Source: Pterobdella sp. o SKG-2022 (taxonomy: Eukaryota; Annelida; Clitellata; Hirudinida; Piscicolidae). From it: DNA of 64,000 bases. The stretch lies in assembly GCA_964035795.1 (NCBI GenBank), contig OZ038322.1, forward strand, positions 2,177,870 through 2,241,869. The letters run 5' to 3'. This document shows positions 31,835 to 46,800 of the stretch, in pieces. The translations under genes and the position numbers were made by a program. Positions within the stretch are counted from its first letter, which is position 1. The number at the start of each line of letters is the position of its first letter. The notes under the pieces were generated by a model. The model did not search any database, had not been told where the DNA came from, and saw nothing but the letters and a program-made list of their open reading frames with translations.

Positions 31835-34046
31835 ATGGAGAATTCACCTACACCTTCCAGAGCTGTTTATGGTTTTGTTTTGAACTTGTTGTCATGGGTT
31901 GCATTAGGTAATAATACTTATTTCATAATTCTTATTTCCTTCAGATCAAATTTTTTCAAGTTTACTATAGTATATAAATTATAAATTCAATTAATATTAT
32001 GAAAAATAAAAACCTTTTTTTGAAGCAATATATTTGGCATGGGCATATGTTCCTGACATTTGGTTTCATTCTGTTGGTATATACTTCATTCCTCACAAGT
32101 GAGATGTGCTATTTTATAAAATTATTCTTTAATAAATTATTATTATATTATTTTTGTTTTGTTATATATATTCCTTATTTTCAAATACATCAGCCATATA
32201 TTATAGTCAGCAACTATCTTTTTTTAATGGGTCACTGACCTCCTTCCAGTTAACCTTTTTGAACTCATTTTCAAATACTGACTCCAGTCTATGACAAAGA
32301 TTTTCATCATATTTTTTTAAGCTAACCTTTTTTTTTTTCATATTATCAATCATTACAATCCTTTTTATAGCCCATTTTCCTTTACCAAGAGTTGAGCTTT
32401 TTGTAAGATCTATCTAGAAGTCAAATTTTTTGCTCAGAATGATTTTGTACATTCGCACAAACCACGTCTAGCTTTTTAAAGTCATTCAATAATTTTTTTC
32501 AAGATTTTTTTGGCTTACCTGGTTTTTTTGCAGAAATCCAACTCCAACTTTTGCACCTGCAAGATCCAACCCACAGTGTGCTTCACATGTCTAAATCACC
32601 TCTTTCTACTGGTACAGAGAACTTCTTCAACATTATAAATGACGTTGCTGAACCATTATCATCTGCATACAGCAATTCAAATAGATAATCTGTTTTTCCT
32701 TTTCAGACAGTGTATTAGAGACTTATGCAAACTAAAACAGTGAGAGAACCAATCCTTGATGGAAACCTACACCAATATTCTGTTGCCTATCTTCAACTTG
32801 AACTCACTTTTGCCTTTTTGTACCTGAACATCCCATCCTGCTCCAGCCTTTCCATGGCCATCTTATTTTACAGTGTCCATTCAATCACCTTCTTTGGCAC
32901 CCAATTGAAAGCTTTCTCCAAGTCCACAAGACAAACGAAAAGCTTCATTTTCCACATCATACCCCATAACCATTTCTTCATAAAACTTCATTTTCATTCC
33001 TTGATTTGTGAGGCATAAGCACACATTTTTTCCAAAATTTAACATTCCATTACCTCATCCGGTGTCCTATTTATTTTTACCTCATTTTCATATAAATCCT
33101 CTCTAACCAGTATTCCTACAATATCTTTTCTTATCTTTATTACCATACCACCATAGTTTAAACCTCCTATCTAAACTACCTACTAGTTTTGAACCATACT
33201 TTTCAACTTTACACTTTTAGATACAAAAAATACCCACTTTTCTTCTCAACAACTTTTTTCACAACTGCAATTTTCCCATTCAATGATCAAATACTATAAT
33301 TTCCCAAATCATAAAATTCAGGCATTTTCTGCTTAGTTAAGAGCTGCCATTGATCTTCATGACTAATTAGTTGAAGTTCCAAACATGCGAAAAAATATCA
33401 TTGTTAATTTATAAACAATTCACGTGCAAGTAATGTTAAATATAGCGAGAAAATTGAAAATTAATAAAAATATACGATATCGTGTTATCCTTCATAATTT
33501 TTTTTTTCAGACACTGGGCAATAACTCTCCCCATGTTGTTCTTAAGCACTTTTGTCATCACTTTTTATGCTATCTATCCGTTCGTCAATTATTCCTCCAT
33601 CTTGCCTTATAATTCACTAAATAATATAACAGGTTTATTATTTTCAATTTATAAAATTATGTTTTATAATATGTTATCAATAATTTGTGTCCAAGTAGGA
33701 AACAAGCACTTAGTTGACCTAATAATGTAAAAACTATGATTTTGGTAATGATGCTGCTTCGAGTAGTACCAATAGTCTAGGCTGGCTGCTGTCATTTCCA
33801 GTTACTGGGAAATGTACAGCATTATAATCTATTTTGATTAGTTCTGTCATTTCTATAAAATATTTTTTTCATGCTCATATTCAAATTTTCAAAACAGATT
33901 TGCATTCAAAATTCGAAGATACTTTGTTTGATGTTGGAACCATTTTTGAAAGCAATGATGCTGAAAGAATGTGCAATGATAAACCAATTCAACCTTTGTC
34001 AGACATTAATATAAGCATTGTGAATAGTGTTCTTTATAATTGTTGA
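31835..34046 (+). CDS. PIGP: phosphatidylinositol N-acetylglucosaminyltransferase subunit P, four exons, 138 aa
   Basis: Subunit of the ER-membrane complex that adds GlcNAc to phosphatidylinositol, the first step of GPI-anchor synthesis. Exons 31835-31907, 32026-32098, 33511-33632 and 33898-34046; all introns GT-AG and in frame (417 nt). It starts MENSPTPSRAVYGFVLNLLS, very close to animal PIGP. Two membrane spans are visible: the first bridges exons 1-2 (VYGFVLNLLSWVALAIYLAW), followed by AYVPDIWFHSVGIYFIPHK; the second is in exon 3 (HWAITLPMLFLSTFVITFYA). The C-terminal LSDINISIVNSVLY corresponds to the conserved LRDISISEVN. Length agrees with the roughly 130-160 aa family. Poly(A) hexamer AATAAA at 34077-34082. 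Intron 2 carries an RTE fragment and intron 3 a MITE family 2 piece. Confidence 0.95.
32240..33200 (-). mobile_element. RTE LINE fragment in PIGP intron 2, antisense to the gene
   Basis: The minus strand gives LVDLEKAFNWVPKKVIEWTL (about 32945-32885), the LEKAFDRVP RT motif. Further on comes a decayed YADD region (LLYADDNGSA at about 32680-32650), with intervening RT deleted, and then KKPGKPKKSWKKLL-like C-terminal tail near 32520. Internally deleted and frameshifted. Confidence 0.75.
33765..33850 (-). repeat. MITE family 2 fragment in PIGP intron 3
   Basis: ACCAATAGTCTAGGCTGGCT then GCTGTCATTTCCAGTTACTG and ACAGCATTATAATC match the terminus at 15070-15130 with few changes. Only one end is present. 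Confidence 0.65.
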
Positions 34047-34490
34047 AAATTTACTTGATTATACATTTTAAAAATTAATAAATTCAATTTATTTTTTCAA
34101 CAAATTTGAATAAATGATAAGATTTTGAACGCAGATTGCACTAAAAAAAAACTTTCAAAACAATAGCATGTTTTTTCGTTTTTTTTGCCAACTTTGAAAT
34201 TTTTCATTATTAATAAAATTAACCTATGTGCAATGCGTATGAGTAGTGTGGCACAAAGTTGACTCGAGCACAACAAAGCAGTGGGTACAAATATTCTTTA
34301 AATTTGAAAACATCTCGCAAAATCAAATATATTGCTTTGCTAACTAAGTCGTGCTAAATAAATTTTTAATGAATCATCGAAAGTATTTAGGAAAACTGAA
34401 GCTTTAAAAACGAAATTGTATCATAAGCCTCAAATTCAATTTGATCACTTCGTCACACAAGCAAAAATTTTGTAGTTATCTTTCATTTCA
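34047..34490. other. 3' UTR space between convergent PIGP and the acidic-protein gene
   Basis: Contains the PIGP poly(A) hexamer (34077-34082) and a minus-strand AATAAA (34093-34088) that could serve the opposite gene. Nothing else seen. Confidence 0.5.
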
Positions 34491-37400
34491 TCAAAACTCC
34501 AAATGATAAACCAAAGGTCTAGATTGCCTCGAGGACAGTGATCTGTCTACTTTTTTTTTTGGAGCATCATTAATGACTACATTTACATTATTATCCTTAT
34601 CAAGATAAACATAATTTTCATCCTGGTTTTTTGAATAGCCAGAATTACTACTTAATTGGCTATAACTCCTGTACGAATCATCTTTACGGGATCTGTAATC
34701 CGATAAGTAGTTGTTCGGTGATGGTGAGTATTTGCTTAGAATCAAATCGTGGTTTTTACTGCTAGGGTAATTCATTGACATTTCAGAAAAACTTTTAGAA
34801 AGCAACTGTTGCTCTGCAGATTTATTAGTATACTTCTTAGTGTACTTTTCATATCTATAATCATCTTTGTATCTTTTATTATAGTCATCATCATACTTAT
34901 TTTGGTTGTATTTGCTGAAATATTTATCTGGAAGATTTTTTTTGAAGCTATTTATATCATATTTTTTCCCGGGCTCATATTTTGTGGCATAATCAAATTG
35001 AGAAATGTCATTTTTGCTTTCATAGATTGAACTGGGATTTTTTCGAGTTGAATAAAAATCTGTGTTTAGTTGAGACACTTCGTAATTTTTCTTAGTTATT
35101 TCGTTTTTCCCGGGATAAGTTCCATAAAGTGAGCCATATTTTTTGGGAGTAAGACTTACTGACGATGCTGCATTATAGTATTTGGAATTAAGTAGCGGCT
35201 CTTCAATCCTTGAATACTTTTTGTGAGTGGATGGTTCAAAAGTTATAACTGGACTCCCGTATGTTTTCAAATAATAATTATGGTGATCTTCTTTTGGTTT
35301 CATATATTCTGCTTTTGAACTAGGTAAAGAAAATCTCGATCCGACATAATCGTGTTTCCATTTTGGAGCGTATGAGGTTGCCATTTCATCCAAGGTGTTT
35401 TTATTTTTATTGACGCTTACTTTCGACACTTTTTTAAACTCCGGTCGATCAAAATCAGTTGAAAACTCTCGAAATTCCTTTACGTCGGGATCTCTTAAAG
35501 AGTATCTATTAAACGCTGTATTAGGTTTATTTGAATTTAGAGTCGTGTTTTGAGAAACGTTTTTTTCACAGAAATATGGGTCATCGAGAGCTTCTGTTTC
35601 CATCAAAATGTCCATGTCTTTGTGGTAAACGTTTTCATCAAAATTTGAGTTGGGCAAGTATTTTTGTGTTTTACCACTTTTCAGATGTATGGGAGGTTTG
35701 TGAAAAGTGAGGTTTTTGTGGGCATCTATTGAAGAATGTGACTTTCTGGACAATACTTTTTCAACATCATCAGCATAAAAATGCCCATCTGAGAAGTGTT
35801 CATAGTCCTCATTTTTATCCTCAAAAGCTTTCATCTCAAACTTGTTCGCTTGCTTAGTTTCTCTTCTTATTATTTCTTTTTCAATTTCATCTTCGTCACT
35901 TTGAATTTTTTTGAGCATTTCTGTCAATTTATCTTGCAAAATATTTTCTCGATCAATTAATCTCCGGACTTGAACCATTTTTTGATTTTTTGGTATGTTT
36001 ATTGAAGGATTCTCTGCCACCCGTCTGGCTTTTTCTAAAATTGCGGCTGCGCCTTGAAGTCTTTTTCCAGTTTCAGGATCAGTAACTTCTTCGCTGTCGT
36101 CCAAAAGATATGATTTTGTCACTTCTTCCGGTATTCCATTGAAATGCCCTTTATCTTCTGGCTTATATTCAATTTCGTTTATAAGTTGCGTTTTATCAAC
36201 ATTTTCAATTTTATTGTTTGTGGTATTTTTTCTTTCTTCGTCAGCTATTTGTTTTAATAAGTTTGCAACAAATTTTCTATCATCTTCATATTCATTATTT
36301 TCTTCCACTATCTTTGAATCTAACTTGGATTCTTCAGTTAAGGTTTCAGTAGAAAAAATTTCATTATTTTTTTTTTCTAATTTTTCATTTTTTACTGGAA
36401 AAATCGTTTTTTTTTTGTTTGAAATTTTTTTATTTTTTTCTCCAGCCATCTTAGCTTTTTCTCGTTGAACAACGTTTTCAGAAATCAAAAAATTTTCCTC
36501 AAAGCTTTTGATATTTTTATCATTTTCTTTATCAGTTTGTTCAGTTGAAACTTTTTCTTCCTTTTTTTCTACAATTAGAACATTTCCTTCTTCTCCATCT
36601 TCATCATCTGGAAGGAAATCGTCGTCTTCATTTACATCTTCTTGCAAATAAATGTTGTTACCAAATATTTTTATGGTTTCATTAGTGTTATTATCTACTA
36701 TTTCTTTTTTTACTGTCTCGTTTGTAGTTTCTCTAACAATTTCGTTTTTCAAAGTCATATTAGTTTCCGATTCGATAGCTTTTACAGTTTCATCGGCACT
36801 AGTCGCACCTTCACTTTCCACTTTTTCGTTTGTTGAAACATTTATTTTAGCTTTTGTTGATTTAATTTCGGTTTTGTCTTTTATATTTTCTACATCATCC
36901 CTTTTTCTGTTTTCCATTATGTCGACTGTTGCAAGTGGAAAATTTGGAATTGAAGTTTCATTTGTTTTATTTTCATTTGTATGAGAAGCTTTCAATTCAT
37001 TTTCTTCAGTAATAGTTTCAAACATATTTTTTCCAGGCTCTCCATCTCCAAATCTGCCATCAACGCTAATTTTGACATCTTCATTTTCGTTTTTAGCTTC
37101 AGTTTTCTTATCCACGTTACCTTTATTAGTTTTAGTCGCTGTTTTTTGTATTTCGACGAGCTTATTAGCTTGGTGTTCCTGAGATTCTAATGATAAATCT
37201 TTTTTCGTTGTGTCGTTTTGTATTATTTCATTTATTATTGTTTTTGAAGATTTTTCTACTTTTTGAGAGTGAGTGATTTCAACTATCTCGTTGTCTTTTG
37301 AATTTAGGACATTATGAAAGTTTTTGATTTTTTTAAATTTTTCAGAAGTGTCATTATTGTCTTCAATATTATTAGGGTAGAATTCAACTTCACCGCTCTT

Positions 37401-39029
37401 ATCTGAGCCTTCAAACGTGTCCAATCCAACAGCTTCAAATTCTTCTTCAACAAATATTTCCTTTTTTTTATTCTCTTTTTTTACTTTTTTGTTTATTTCT
37501 TTAGTTGTTTCTTTACTTTGTGATTCAATTTTTACTATGTTTTCGTTTTCATTTTTTGCGATTTCTATTGACGTATTACCATTTTGACATATTTTTTTTT
37601 CTGAAAAGGTTACACCAGCATCAATTTTATCCACTGTTTGGCTTAAATTTTCTAAAACTGTTGTAGAGTCATTTTCTGAAATAGCGGTAGTCTCATTTTT
37701 CTTAGAAGAACTCGTCAATTCTTTTTTAGCATAGACATCAGCATTGACTAAATTGTTTTTGTTTTTAATGACAGATTTTTCTTCATAGTTTTGATTAAAA
37801 ATTTTTTGGGTCTCTTCTTCAACTTTCACATTGATTGGAAGGCCATCCAAATTTTCTGTTGAAAGTTTTTTTGTAGTTTTGTCGATTTTGTTTTCAGAAA
37901 ATGTTTCTCTTTTTGCTATTTCATTGCTATCAACATCAATAGTTTTTGAGTTTTGTGTTGAAATATCAGTAGAAGCTTCAGAAAGATTTTCTTTATTTAT
38001 TTTCGTTATTGTCGCTCCGTTTTTTACGTAAGTTGTTTCTGTGATGATCTCTGAATCCAATGATTTCACCACCTCAGAATGATTTTTTGTCTTCAAGTTT
38101 CTATCAGTCGACTGATCAAAATCTGACAATTGATCGTTTTTGTTCCTTTCCAAAGCTCTGAGAATAGACTCATGAGTTTTTGTTTGACCCACAGTTTCTA
38201 TTCTTTTTTTCAGTATTGAATTTGCTTCGCTTGATTCTTCATTGGTCTGAGCATCTATAGATTTCAATGGCAAAAACTTATTTTCTAAGTTTTGAAACAT
38301 TTCTTCTATTCTTTTTTGTCTAGCTTCCATCTCAGCCTTTTCGACTACTCCATCTTCATAAGCAATTGTATTTTTATTTTTAAGAATTGTGAACAACTCT
38401 TTTTGGCTTGATTCAACATTTTTTTCTACTGATTTTTTCTCCAAATTTAACCATTTGTTGTCTTCTCCACCATAGGGCTCACTGCTGTTTGTTTGTTTTG
38501 TTTTCAACTCTTCATTTTCATGTATTTTTGCTTCAAAATTTTCAATATTTTCGCAATTATGGAAACTTTCTACATTATTTTGATGTAAATTATCACGATC
38601 GTTTATGATTTCTTTTTTAGAGTATGATTTGTCGTTTTGATGAGAAATTACATGAGAGCTGGGCGACACTTTTGTGTCAGTTTGGATATTCAAATGGCTA
38701 TCAAAGTTCGAGTAATTTTCCATCTGTTCGTTTATTGCAACTTCATTTTTGAGCAATTCCATTGATTTGATTTTTTTTTTGTTATCTGCTTTATTTCCAT
38801 CTTTTTCATAACTATCTTTCACTTCATTTCTCTTTTGGTTTTTTTCTACATGTTTTTTTTTTTCTTTCTCTTCCTCTTTGGTTTCTTCTCTTTTATGTTT
38901 TTTTTCTTTTTTCTCGTATTTTTCTTTTATTTTTGCTTTTTTTTTTTTTTCTTTTTCTTCTTTTTCCTCTTCCTCCTCCTCCTTCTCTTCCTTCTCCTCT
39001 TCCTCCTTCTCCTCCTCTTTTTCTTTTTC

Positions 39030-39068
<39 letters not shown>

Positions 39069-39324
39069 TTCTTCTTCTTCTTCTTCCTCCTCCTCCTCTT
39101 CTTCTTCTTCTTCTTCTTCTTCTTCTTCTTCTTCTTCTTCTTCTTCTTCTTCTTCTTCTTCTTCTTCTTCTTCTTCTTCTTCTTCTTCTTCTTCTTCTTC
39201 TTCTTCTTCTTCTTCTTCTTCTTCTTCTTCTTCTTCTTCTTCTTCTTCTTCTTCTTCTTCTTCTTCTTCTTCTTCTTCTTCTTCTTCTTCTTCTTCTTCT
39301 TCTTCTTCTTCTTCTTCTTCTTCT

Positions 39325-39359
<35 letters not shown>

Positions 39360-39590
39360 TTCTTCCGAACTTATATCTATAGACCTAAAATCGTCGTTTT
39401 CGGTATCATCATCATCATCCTTTTCATCATCATCATCATTCTCATCGTCATCATCGTGGTTTTCTTCATCACCATAATCGTTAACTTGTAAATTATTGCT
39501 AGCACCATCATAATCTTCTCTACTTGATTGATTATTAATATCGTTTTCAATAGTTTCTCTTGATACTGTGTTAATTTCAAATTCCTTCAT
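34491..39590 (-). CDS. very large acidic, mostly disordered protein with about 100 consecutive Glu (about 1,699 aa)
   Basis: A single uninterrupted minus-strand frame. I chose the ATG at 39590 (MKEFEINTVSRETIENDINN). The frame runs on to 39665, but that part looks like 5' UTR or intron, with a TTTCTCCAG acceptor-like sequence just before it. Order: Asp/Asn-rich stretch, about 100 Glu (GAA/GAG), an Asp run, then a Lys/Glu region with KEKKKKAKIKEKYEKKEKKH that should form charged helix. About 900 residues of Ser/Thr/Asn/Glu-rich sequence follow. A more ordered segment lies near residues 1,160-1,240 (DPETGKRLQGAAAILEKARR, QVRRLIDRENILQDKLTEML), then a Tyr/Lys/Ser-rich C-terminus. No signal peptide, enzyme motif or known domain recognised. 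The long open frame in low-complexity but non-repetitive sequence supports a real gene. Function unknown; a scaffold, cytoskeletal or nuclear acidic protein are all possible. Confidence 0.75.
39030..39367 (+). repeat. (TTC)n with flanking (ATC)n triplet tract, coding for poly-Glu/poly-Asp on the minus strand
   Basis: About 300 bp of TTC with a few CTC-type interruptions near each end, preceded by an ATC run (39030-39068). It lies in frame inside the acidic-protein gene. Homopurine/homopyrimidine tracts of this length can form triplex DNA and change length. The apparent poly-Phe, poly-Ser and poly-Leu frames on the plus strand are artefacts. Confidence 0.97.
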
Positions 39591-39724
39591 GGCCGTAAAA
39601 TAACTCTGGAGAAACAAGATCGAAAAATACTCGAGAAGAATGCTGCAAAAATATAGATAAAACAATCATTCTTTATTTTACTTATATTTTTATGTATATA
39701 TAAATAAATGGGAAAAAAAGTGTA

Positions 39725-39924
39725 NNNNNNNNNNNNNNNNNNNNNNNNNNNNNNNNNNNNNNNNNNNNNNNNNNNNNNNNNNNNNNNNNNNNNNNNNNNN
39801 NNNNNNNNNNNNNNNNNNNNNNNNNNNNNNNNNNNNNNNNNNNNNNNNNNNNNNNNNNNNNNNNNNNNNNNNNNNNNNNNNNNNNNNNNNNNNNNNNNNN
39901 NNNNNNNNNNNNNNNNNNNNNNNN
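39725..39924. other. assembly gap of 200 N
   Basis: Exactly 200 undetermined bases, between the 5' end of the acidic-protein gene and a LINE endonuclease that is cut by the gap. Upstream exons of the acidic gene could be lost here. Confidence 0.99.
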
Positions 39925-40572
39925 AACCAGGGTGCATCCAGGTAGTTTTGAACTTGTCCTTCATTTGGAACATAGTGTAGGTTATCTGAAACCCCATTTC
40001 CGTGCCGAGTTGTAGCAACATTAAGCCGTTGCTATTAATTTTCGGACGCCATGCTTACCTAAAATGTGCCAAGTTTCTGCATCTTTTCCGACTCTTGCAT
40101 TAAAATCACCCAGTATAACTACTGTATCGGCCGGAGGGATTTTAGCAACAAGTTGCCTCGGGCCCTGATAGAAAGCCATTTTTGTTTCTTCTGATGTGGA
40201 TGTGTGTAACGTTGGTGCATACACGCTTACAAAAGTAGCTTACTGACCACAAGTCAAAGGAACTCTCATTGATAAAATTCGGTCATTTATACCGCAAGGC
40301 AGCTCTTCTAGATAAAAAAAGAAGAGAAGTTTTAACTGCAAAAGCCACACCAGATTCTTTTTCACTTCCATGCGGCTTACCTTCCCAAAAGAAAGTGTAA
40401 CCTCCGTCTGAAACATTTCCTTCACCTGACAGTCGGGTTTCAGATAATGCCACGATGTCTAAGTCATAGCGTTGAAGCTCCCTAGAAATTAGAGCAGTGC
40501 GTCTTTTATAACGCTTACTTGGTGCTGGCAACTCTGAAAGAGTACGAGCATTCCAACAGCCAATCAACATGT
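39925..40572 (-). mobile_element. LINE APE-type endonuclease fragment
   Basis: Minus strand from 40570: MLIGCWNARTLSELPAPSKR, RRTALISRELQRYDLDIVAL, SETRLSGEGN (catalytic Glu present), YTFFWEGKPHGSEKESGVAF; then after a frameshift GINDRILSMRVPL, VYAPTLHTS, VVILGDFNARVGKDAETWH (catalytic Asp and Asn) and GKHGVRK. The element then enters the N gap at TSSKLPGCTL. This endonuclease type pairs with RTs like the one at 55.8-57.3 kb. The 5' end abuts the (TA)n array. Confidence 0.85.
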
Positions 40573-42690
<2,118 letters not shown>

Positions 42691-42698
42691 CAGCTCTG

Positions 42699-42846
42699 TG
42701 TCTCTTGGTCTTCCTCTGAATCTCTTCTTATTCTTGGCTCCTTCGTCCAATTGTTGCAGACAAAATTTCAAATGTCTCTTGGTCTTCCTCTGAATCTCTT
42801 CTTATTCTTGGCTCCTTCGTCCAATTGTTGCAGACAAAATTTCAAG
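42699..42846. repeat. perfect tandem duplication, 2 x 74 bp
   Basis: TGTCTCTTGGTCTTCCTCTG... through ...GCAGACAAAATTTCAAA is repeated head to tail (42699-42772 and 42773-42846) with essentially no differences, implying a recent duplication. Preceded by a short (GAT)n run. The unit reads on the minus strand as a short Arg/Lys-rich peptide resembling a decayed LINE tail, without firm assignment. Confidence 0.9.
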
Positions 42847-42849
42847 CAT

Positions 42850-43821
42850 GACTTTGCTGAAGCTTCATCATCTTGCTACAATACGTGTTCTTACAAATTT
42901 TCTTGTTCTTCTTTCATAGTTTTTGCTCAAATTTTGCATTGAGTTTTTGAATACAGTCTTGTATTGCTTATATGTTTTAGATGGCAGATTTTAAACTCCT
43001 GCCTTAGCTGTTTTCGATGGATGGCATCTATTTTATTCCACTTGGTCTTGAACCCCAAGAATTTCCATCGTGTGTCTGAATTGGTGAAATCATGGCGTTG
43101 TAAATTTCACAAATTTTTGTTTTTTTTTAGTTTTTGGGGACATAATTTTGTCAGCTTGAAGAATGCTGCATTAGCAAGTGATTTCTTTCGTGCTAGGTTT
43201 TTTTTTCTTCGCTGAACAAACTTTCGAGTTTTTTTGTTTTACGCCATGTAGACTCATTGATGCCTCTTTCCATTAGGTAAAAAATTTCCACTTTGAATAA
43301 TTTTAAAATATTTAGTTCGGATCGTAAATTTTTTTGCTACTGAATTTTTGAGAAACTTGAATTTTTTTGTTAGTGTAGTAAAAATATTTTTAATTCTAAA
43401 GTTTTAGAAATTAATTATTTTCTACAATGTATTTAAAATTTAATTGTTTATATTATGTTAATTTCTACCGCGCTTATTATAATGTACGTACCAACTCATG
43501 TACTTACACAAAATAACGTATTTATCGTCCATAAATGGTTTTGGATTTAAGGTAAAGAAGCGATATATTCGATTTATAAAGTGTAATGTTTATGTTATGA
43601 GATTTATTTCAAAATTAATTTAGTTTTTAAAACTAAATTTAGTTGAAACTTATCAAGTTTTACGTTCAAATTGCTTAAATTGGATAATCACGTTTAGGCC
43701 GGCAAATTTCCAATTCTCGATTAAGTTGTTATTGAAAAAATTTATTGCTGGCTTTTAATACTGGGTTATATAAATAATATTTAAATCAGATTTACCTTAA
43801 TGAAAAGTCATTGTTGAAAAA
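42850..43821. other. intergenic region upstream of the USP gene
   Basis: No gene recognised. Decayed coding-like sequence on the minus strand at 42860-43230 is probably part of an old repeat. 43300-43821 is AT-rich and presumably contains the promoter and 5' UTR of the next gene. Confidence 0.4.
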
Positions 43822-46800
43822 ATGAGTCTTCCGGGAGGTGCCCAATCTTGTGATTATCACATAACTAAGACAATAAATCAATGTATAAACGAGTCTTCAT
43901 CTCATGTTCGAACTTATACTAAAGAATCATCAAGCAAACCGCCTACTGGCAGTCCGCTTCCAACACCAAAAATCACTCTATTTAATGGAAAACTTGATAG
44001 TAAATGGAACTTGGAAAGAATTGGAACAGGTTTAGTAAATATGGGCAACACGTGTTTTCTTGCTTCGGTTCTTCAATGTCTTTCACACATCCCCATGTTT
44101 TATAACTACGTTATGAGCCATTCAGTAACACGTGATTGTGGCGAATTCTGTATAGTATGTTCGATGAAATGTTTGCTTAAATTGTTATTCACTCAAATTT
44201 CTCCTGTTGAACCTTCCTCCATCACCAGGAATCTATTAAGTGTGTATTTGATTTTTTAGTAAACATTTTATATTGATATTTTAGAATTTTAAATACCACT
44301 TTAACCAACAGAGATAGCAGACCATATGGTAATGGGGGAGCAAGAAGATGCCCATGATTTTCTTTTATCATTTTTAAATGCTTTTCAAAAACGTCTTGTA
44401 CCAGAACGACTTCAGAATGATGATTTCATAGCAAATACTTCAGCCATTGGTCACATGTTTAATGGATATCTCAGAAGTCAAAGTCAGTAGTATTTTCAGC
44501 ATTTAGTAACATTTAACTATTGTTTAGTATTTATGATATCTCACTCTATTGATCACAAAACAATATAACCAATTTTTTTTATATACTAAAGATATATACT
44601 AAAAACTTCTTTTATACTCCTCTTAGTATCCATTATATGTTCACTTTCATAATCATTTTATTATAGTCAACATCTTTTCCAAGGGTTCTGACTTTTTTCC
44701 ATGACCTTACCCTTTTTCTCCATTTCACCCTGTCATAGGCATTATTTTTTATTATATATAGAATAAATTTGAATTATTACAGCAAAACTTCAGATTATGA
44801 GGATTTATAAAAATTTTTATTATGCTAAAATTTTCAATGAGTAAAATAATAATATTAATCTATGAAGACCATTGTAGTGATGTTTAACCCAGGAAGTTTC
44901 AAGATCACATTTTATATATGTTTAAGATAGTCTAATATAATAATAGGTTATAGAAATTTAATATCCTTTTAAAAAAAATAGTTTTCAACCTCTTTCCAAA
45001 ATCATTTACTTTCCTAAGCCTTCTAGCAAGCTGTTCCACAAGCTTGGACCTTCAATGTTAAACCTACACTTCCCATTACCAGACATTTTGGACTTGGGGA
45101 TATATAAATTGGTTGAACTGGAACTTAGTTAACAATGTGTTGCAATGATCTATTCTGCTCAGAATCAAAGCAATGGCAAGAGTCTTCAACGATTCATAAG
45201 AAAGACATTTCTTAATAGACCTTATCTGCTTGAGAGCTGAAAAGCCTACTTCCATCATCTTATTTATATGTGAGTTCATGCTCAAGTCTATCCATGAAAA
45301 CACCCAGGCTCTTAACACTTTCTGAAGGTGAAATGAAAGTATTCAATATCCTAATCTGTTTGGTTGGTAACTTATTCACCTTTTTCAAAGAAGAAAACCA
45401 TATAGCTCTTGAAGCTTTACACCTCCATAGCTCGCCAAATCCATAACACTACCCTTCTTATAAATGGGAACAACTGGACTTTTCCTTCAGTCATAAGACA
45501 TATCCTTTCCATCAAGGATTTCATTTGTTATTTGCAATATAACTTGCTTACCATGTGGAGAAGCAGCTAGGTGCTCCTTGACAATTCCAGTTGGTCCACT
45601 GCCCTTGCCATTTTTCATGATCCCTAGAACTCACTCTCCATTTTGTTCATAGCAAATGGTTCCATGGGACCTTCAACCACTTCTACATTCACCATCCCAT
45701 CCCATGGATTCTTCTCATTCATGATGGCCTCCATGTGCTCTTTCCACACTTGCTATTATTATTAATGTAGTAACACCTATTATTTAAATAGCTCTTCTAC
45801 TATTCTAAGACTAAACCCTTGAAGCCAAATTTTTAATATAGCTTATTTATAAAATATTATGAATAACTAGGTCAAATACTGAGGAAAGATTCAACAATAT
45901 CAAAAGACTAAACCTACCTTCATCAGCTGTTTTCAAGATACCCATGTGGATTTTTGTAAAAGAAGTTTCTGTTGAATGAAAAGGATGATAAGAAGACTGA
46001 AATCTCGGAAAAAGATCATTTTCAACCAAAAAACTATGTGTTCTTTCTTAAACCAATTGTTCTAGTATTTTTGATAAGAGGGACATTTGAAATCGGTCTA
46101 TAAGAGGATGGCTCAGATTGGTTTTAAAGAACACTGTTTATTTGGTAAATTGTAGATCATCTTCACTAATTCCTCTTCATCCACCTCAAGAAATTTATCT
46201 AACACTGAAGTCATGGATAAAACCTCAATTTGAAATAAACCACCATCTACACTTTTGATCCCCCCAATTTTATCATCCAAATATTTCTTGAAACTACTAA
46301 TTTCTATGCCTTTACCTTCGTCTGCCCATCTCTACCAGCAACCTCATTTATATATTTCCAAGTTGTCACTGACTTGTTTTTAGATTCAAAAAGCTTAAAA
46401 TCCTAAAACTCCTCCCTCTTGTTCCTACATAGACGTTTGTAAAGATTTTTCTGCCCAAACCATGTCTCATGTTCAGCTGTTGAATGAGACCTCATGTACT
46501 TGCACTCCAACTTTCTTGTTATGCATTTAGAAAACTTACATTCCTCATCAAGCCAACATCAGAGGGTCTCTGATGAATTCTTACAACTTTCTCAGGAATG
46601 AATTCATCTAGAATGCCCTTCAAAGTTGAGAAATACTTGCTCATAGCAGAATCTAAATTCAAGTCTGTTGAAAATACCATAGCATTGTTCAACAACTTGG
46701 AAATAAACCTTTCGACATCCAAATCTTTCCACCTTCTTACCTTAATGTTTTGTACATTAAAGCATGTACTTTCAGTTGACTCTTCCACATCAAGATCTCA

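Noticed and set aside
36139..38608. Several 60-110 codon plus-strand frames rich in Phe, Ser and Ile
   Set aside because: They lie antisense to the acidic-protein gene and mirror its Lys/Glu/Asn codons.
38835..39491. Plus-strand frames rich in Phe, Ser or Leu
   Set aside because: Shadows of the TTC tract on the strand opposite the acidic-protein gene.
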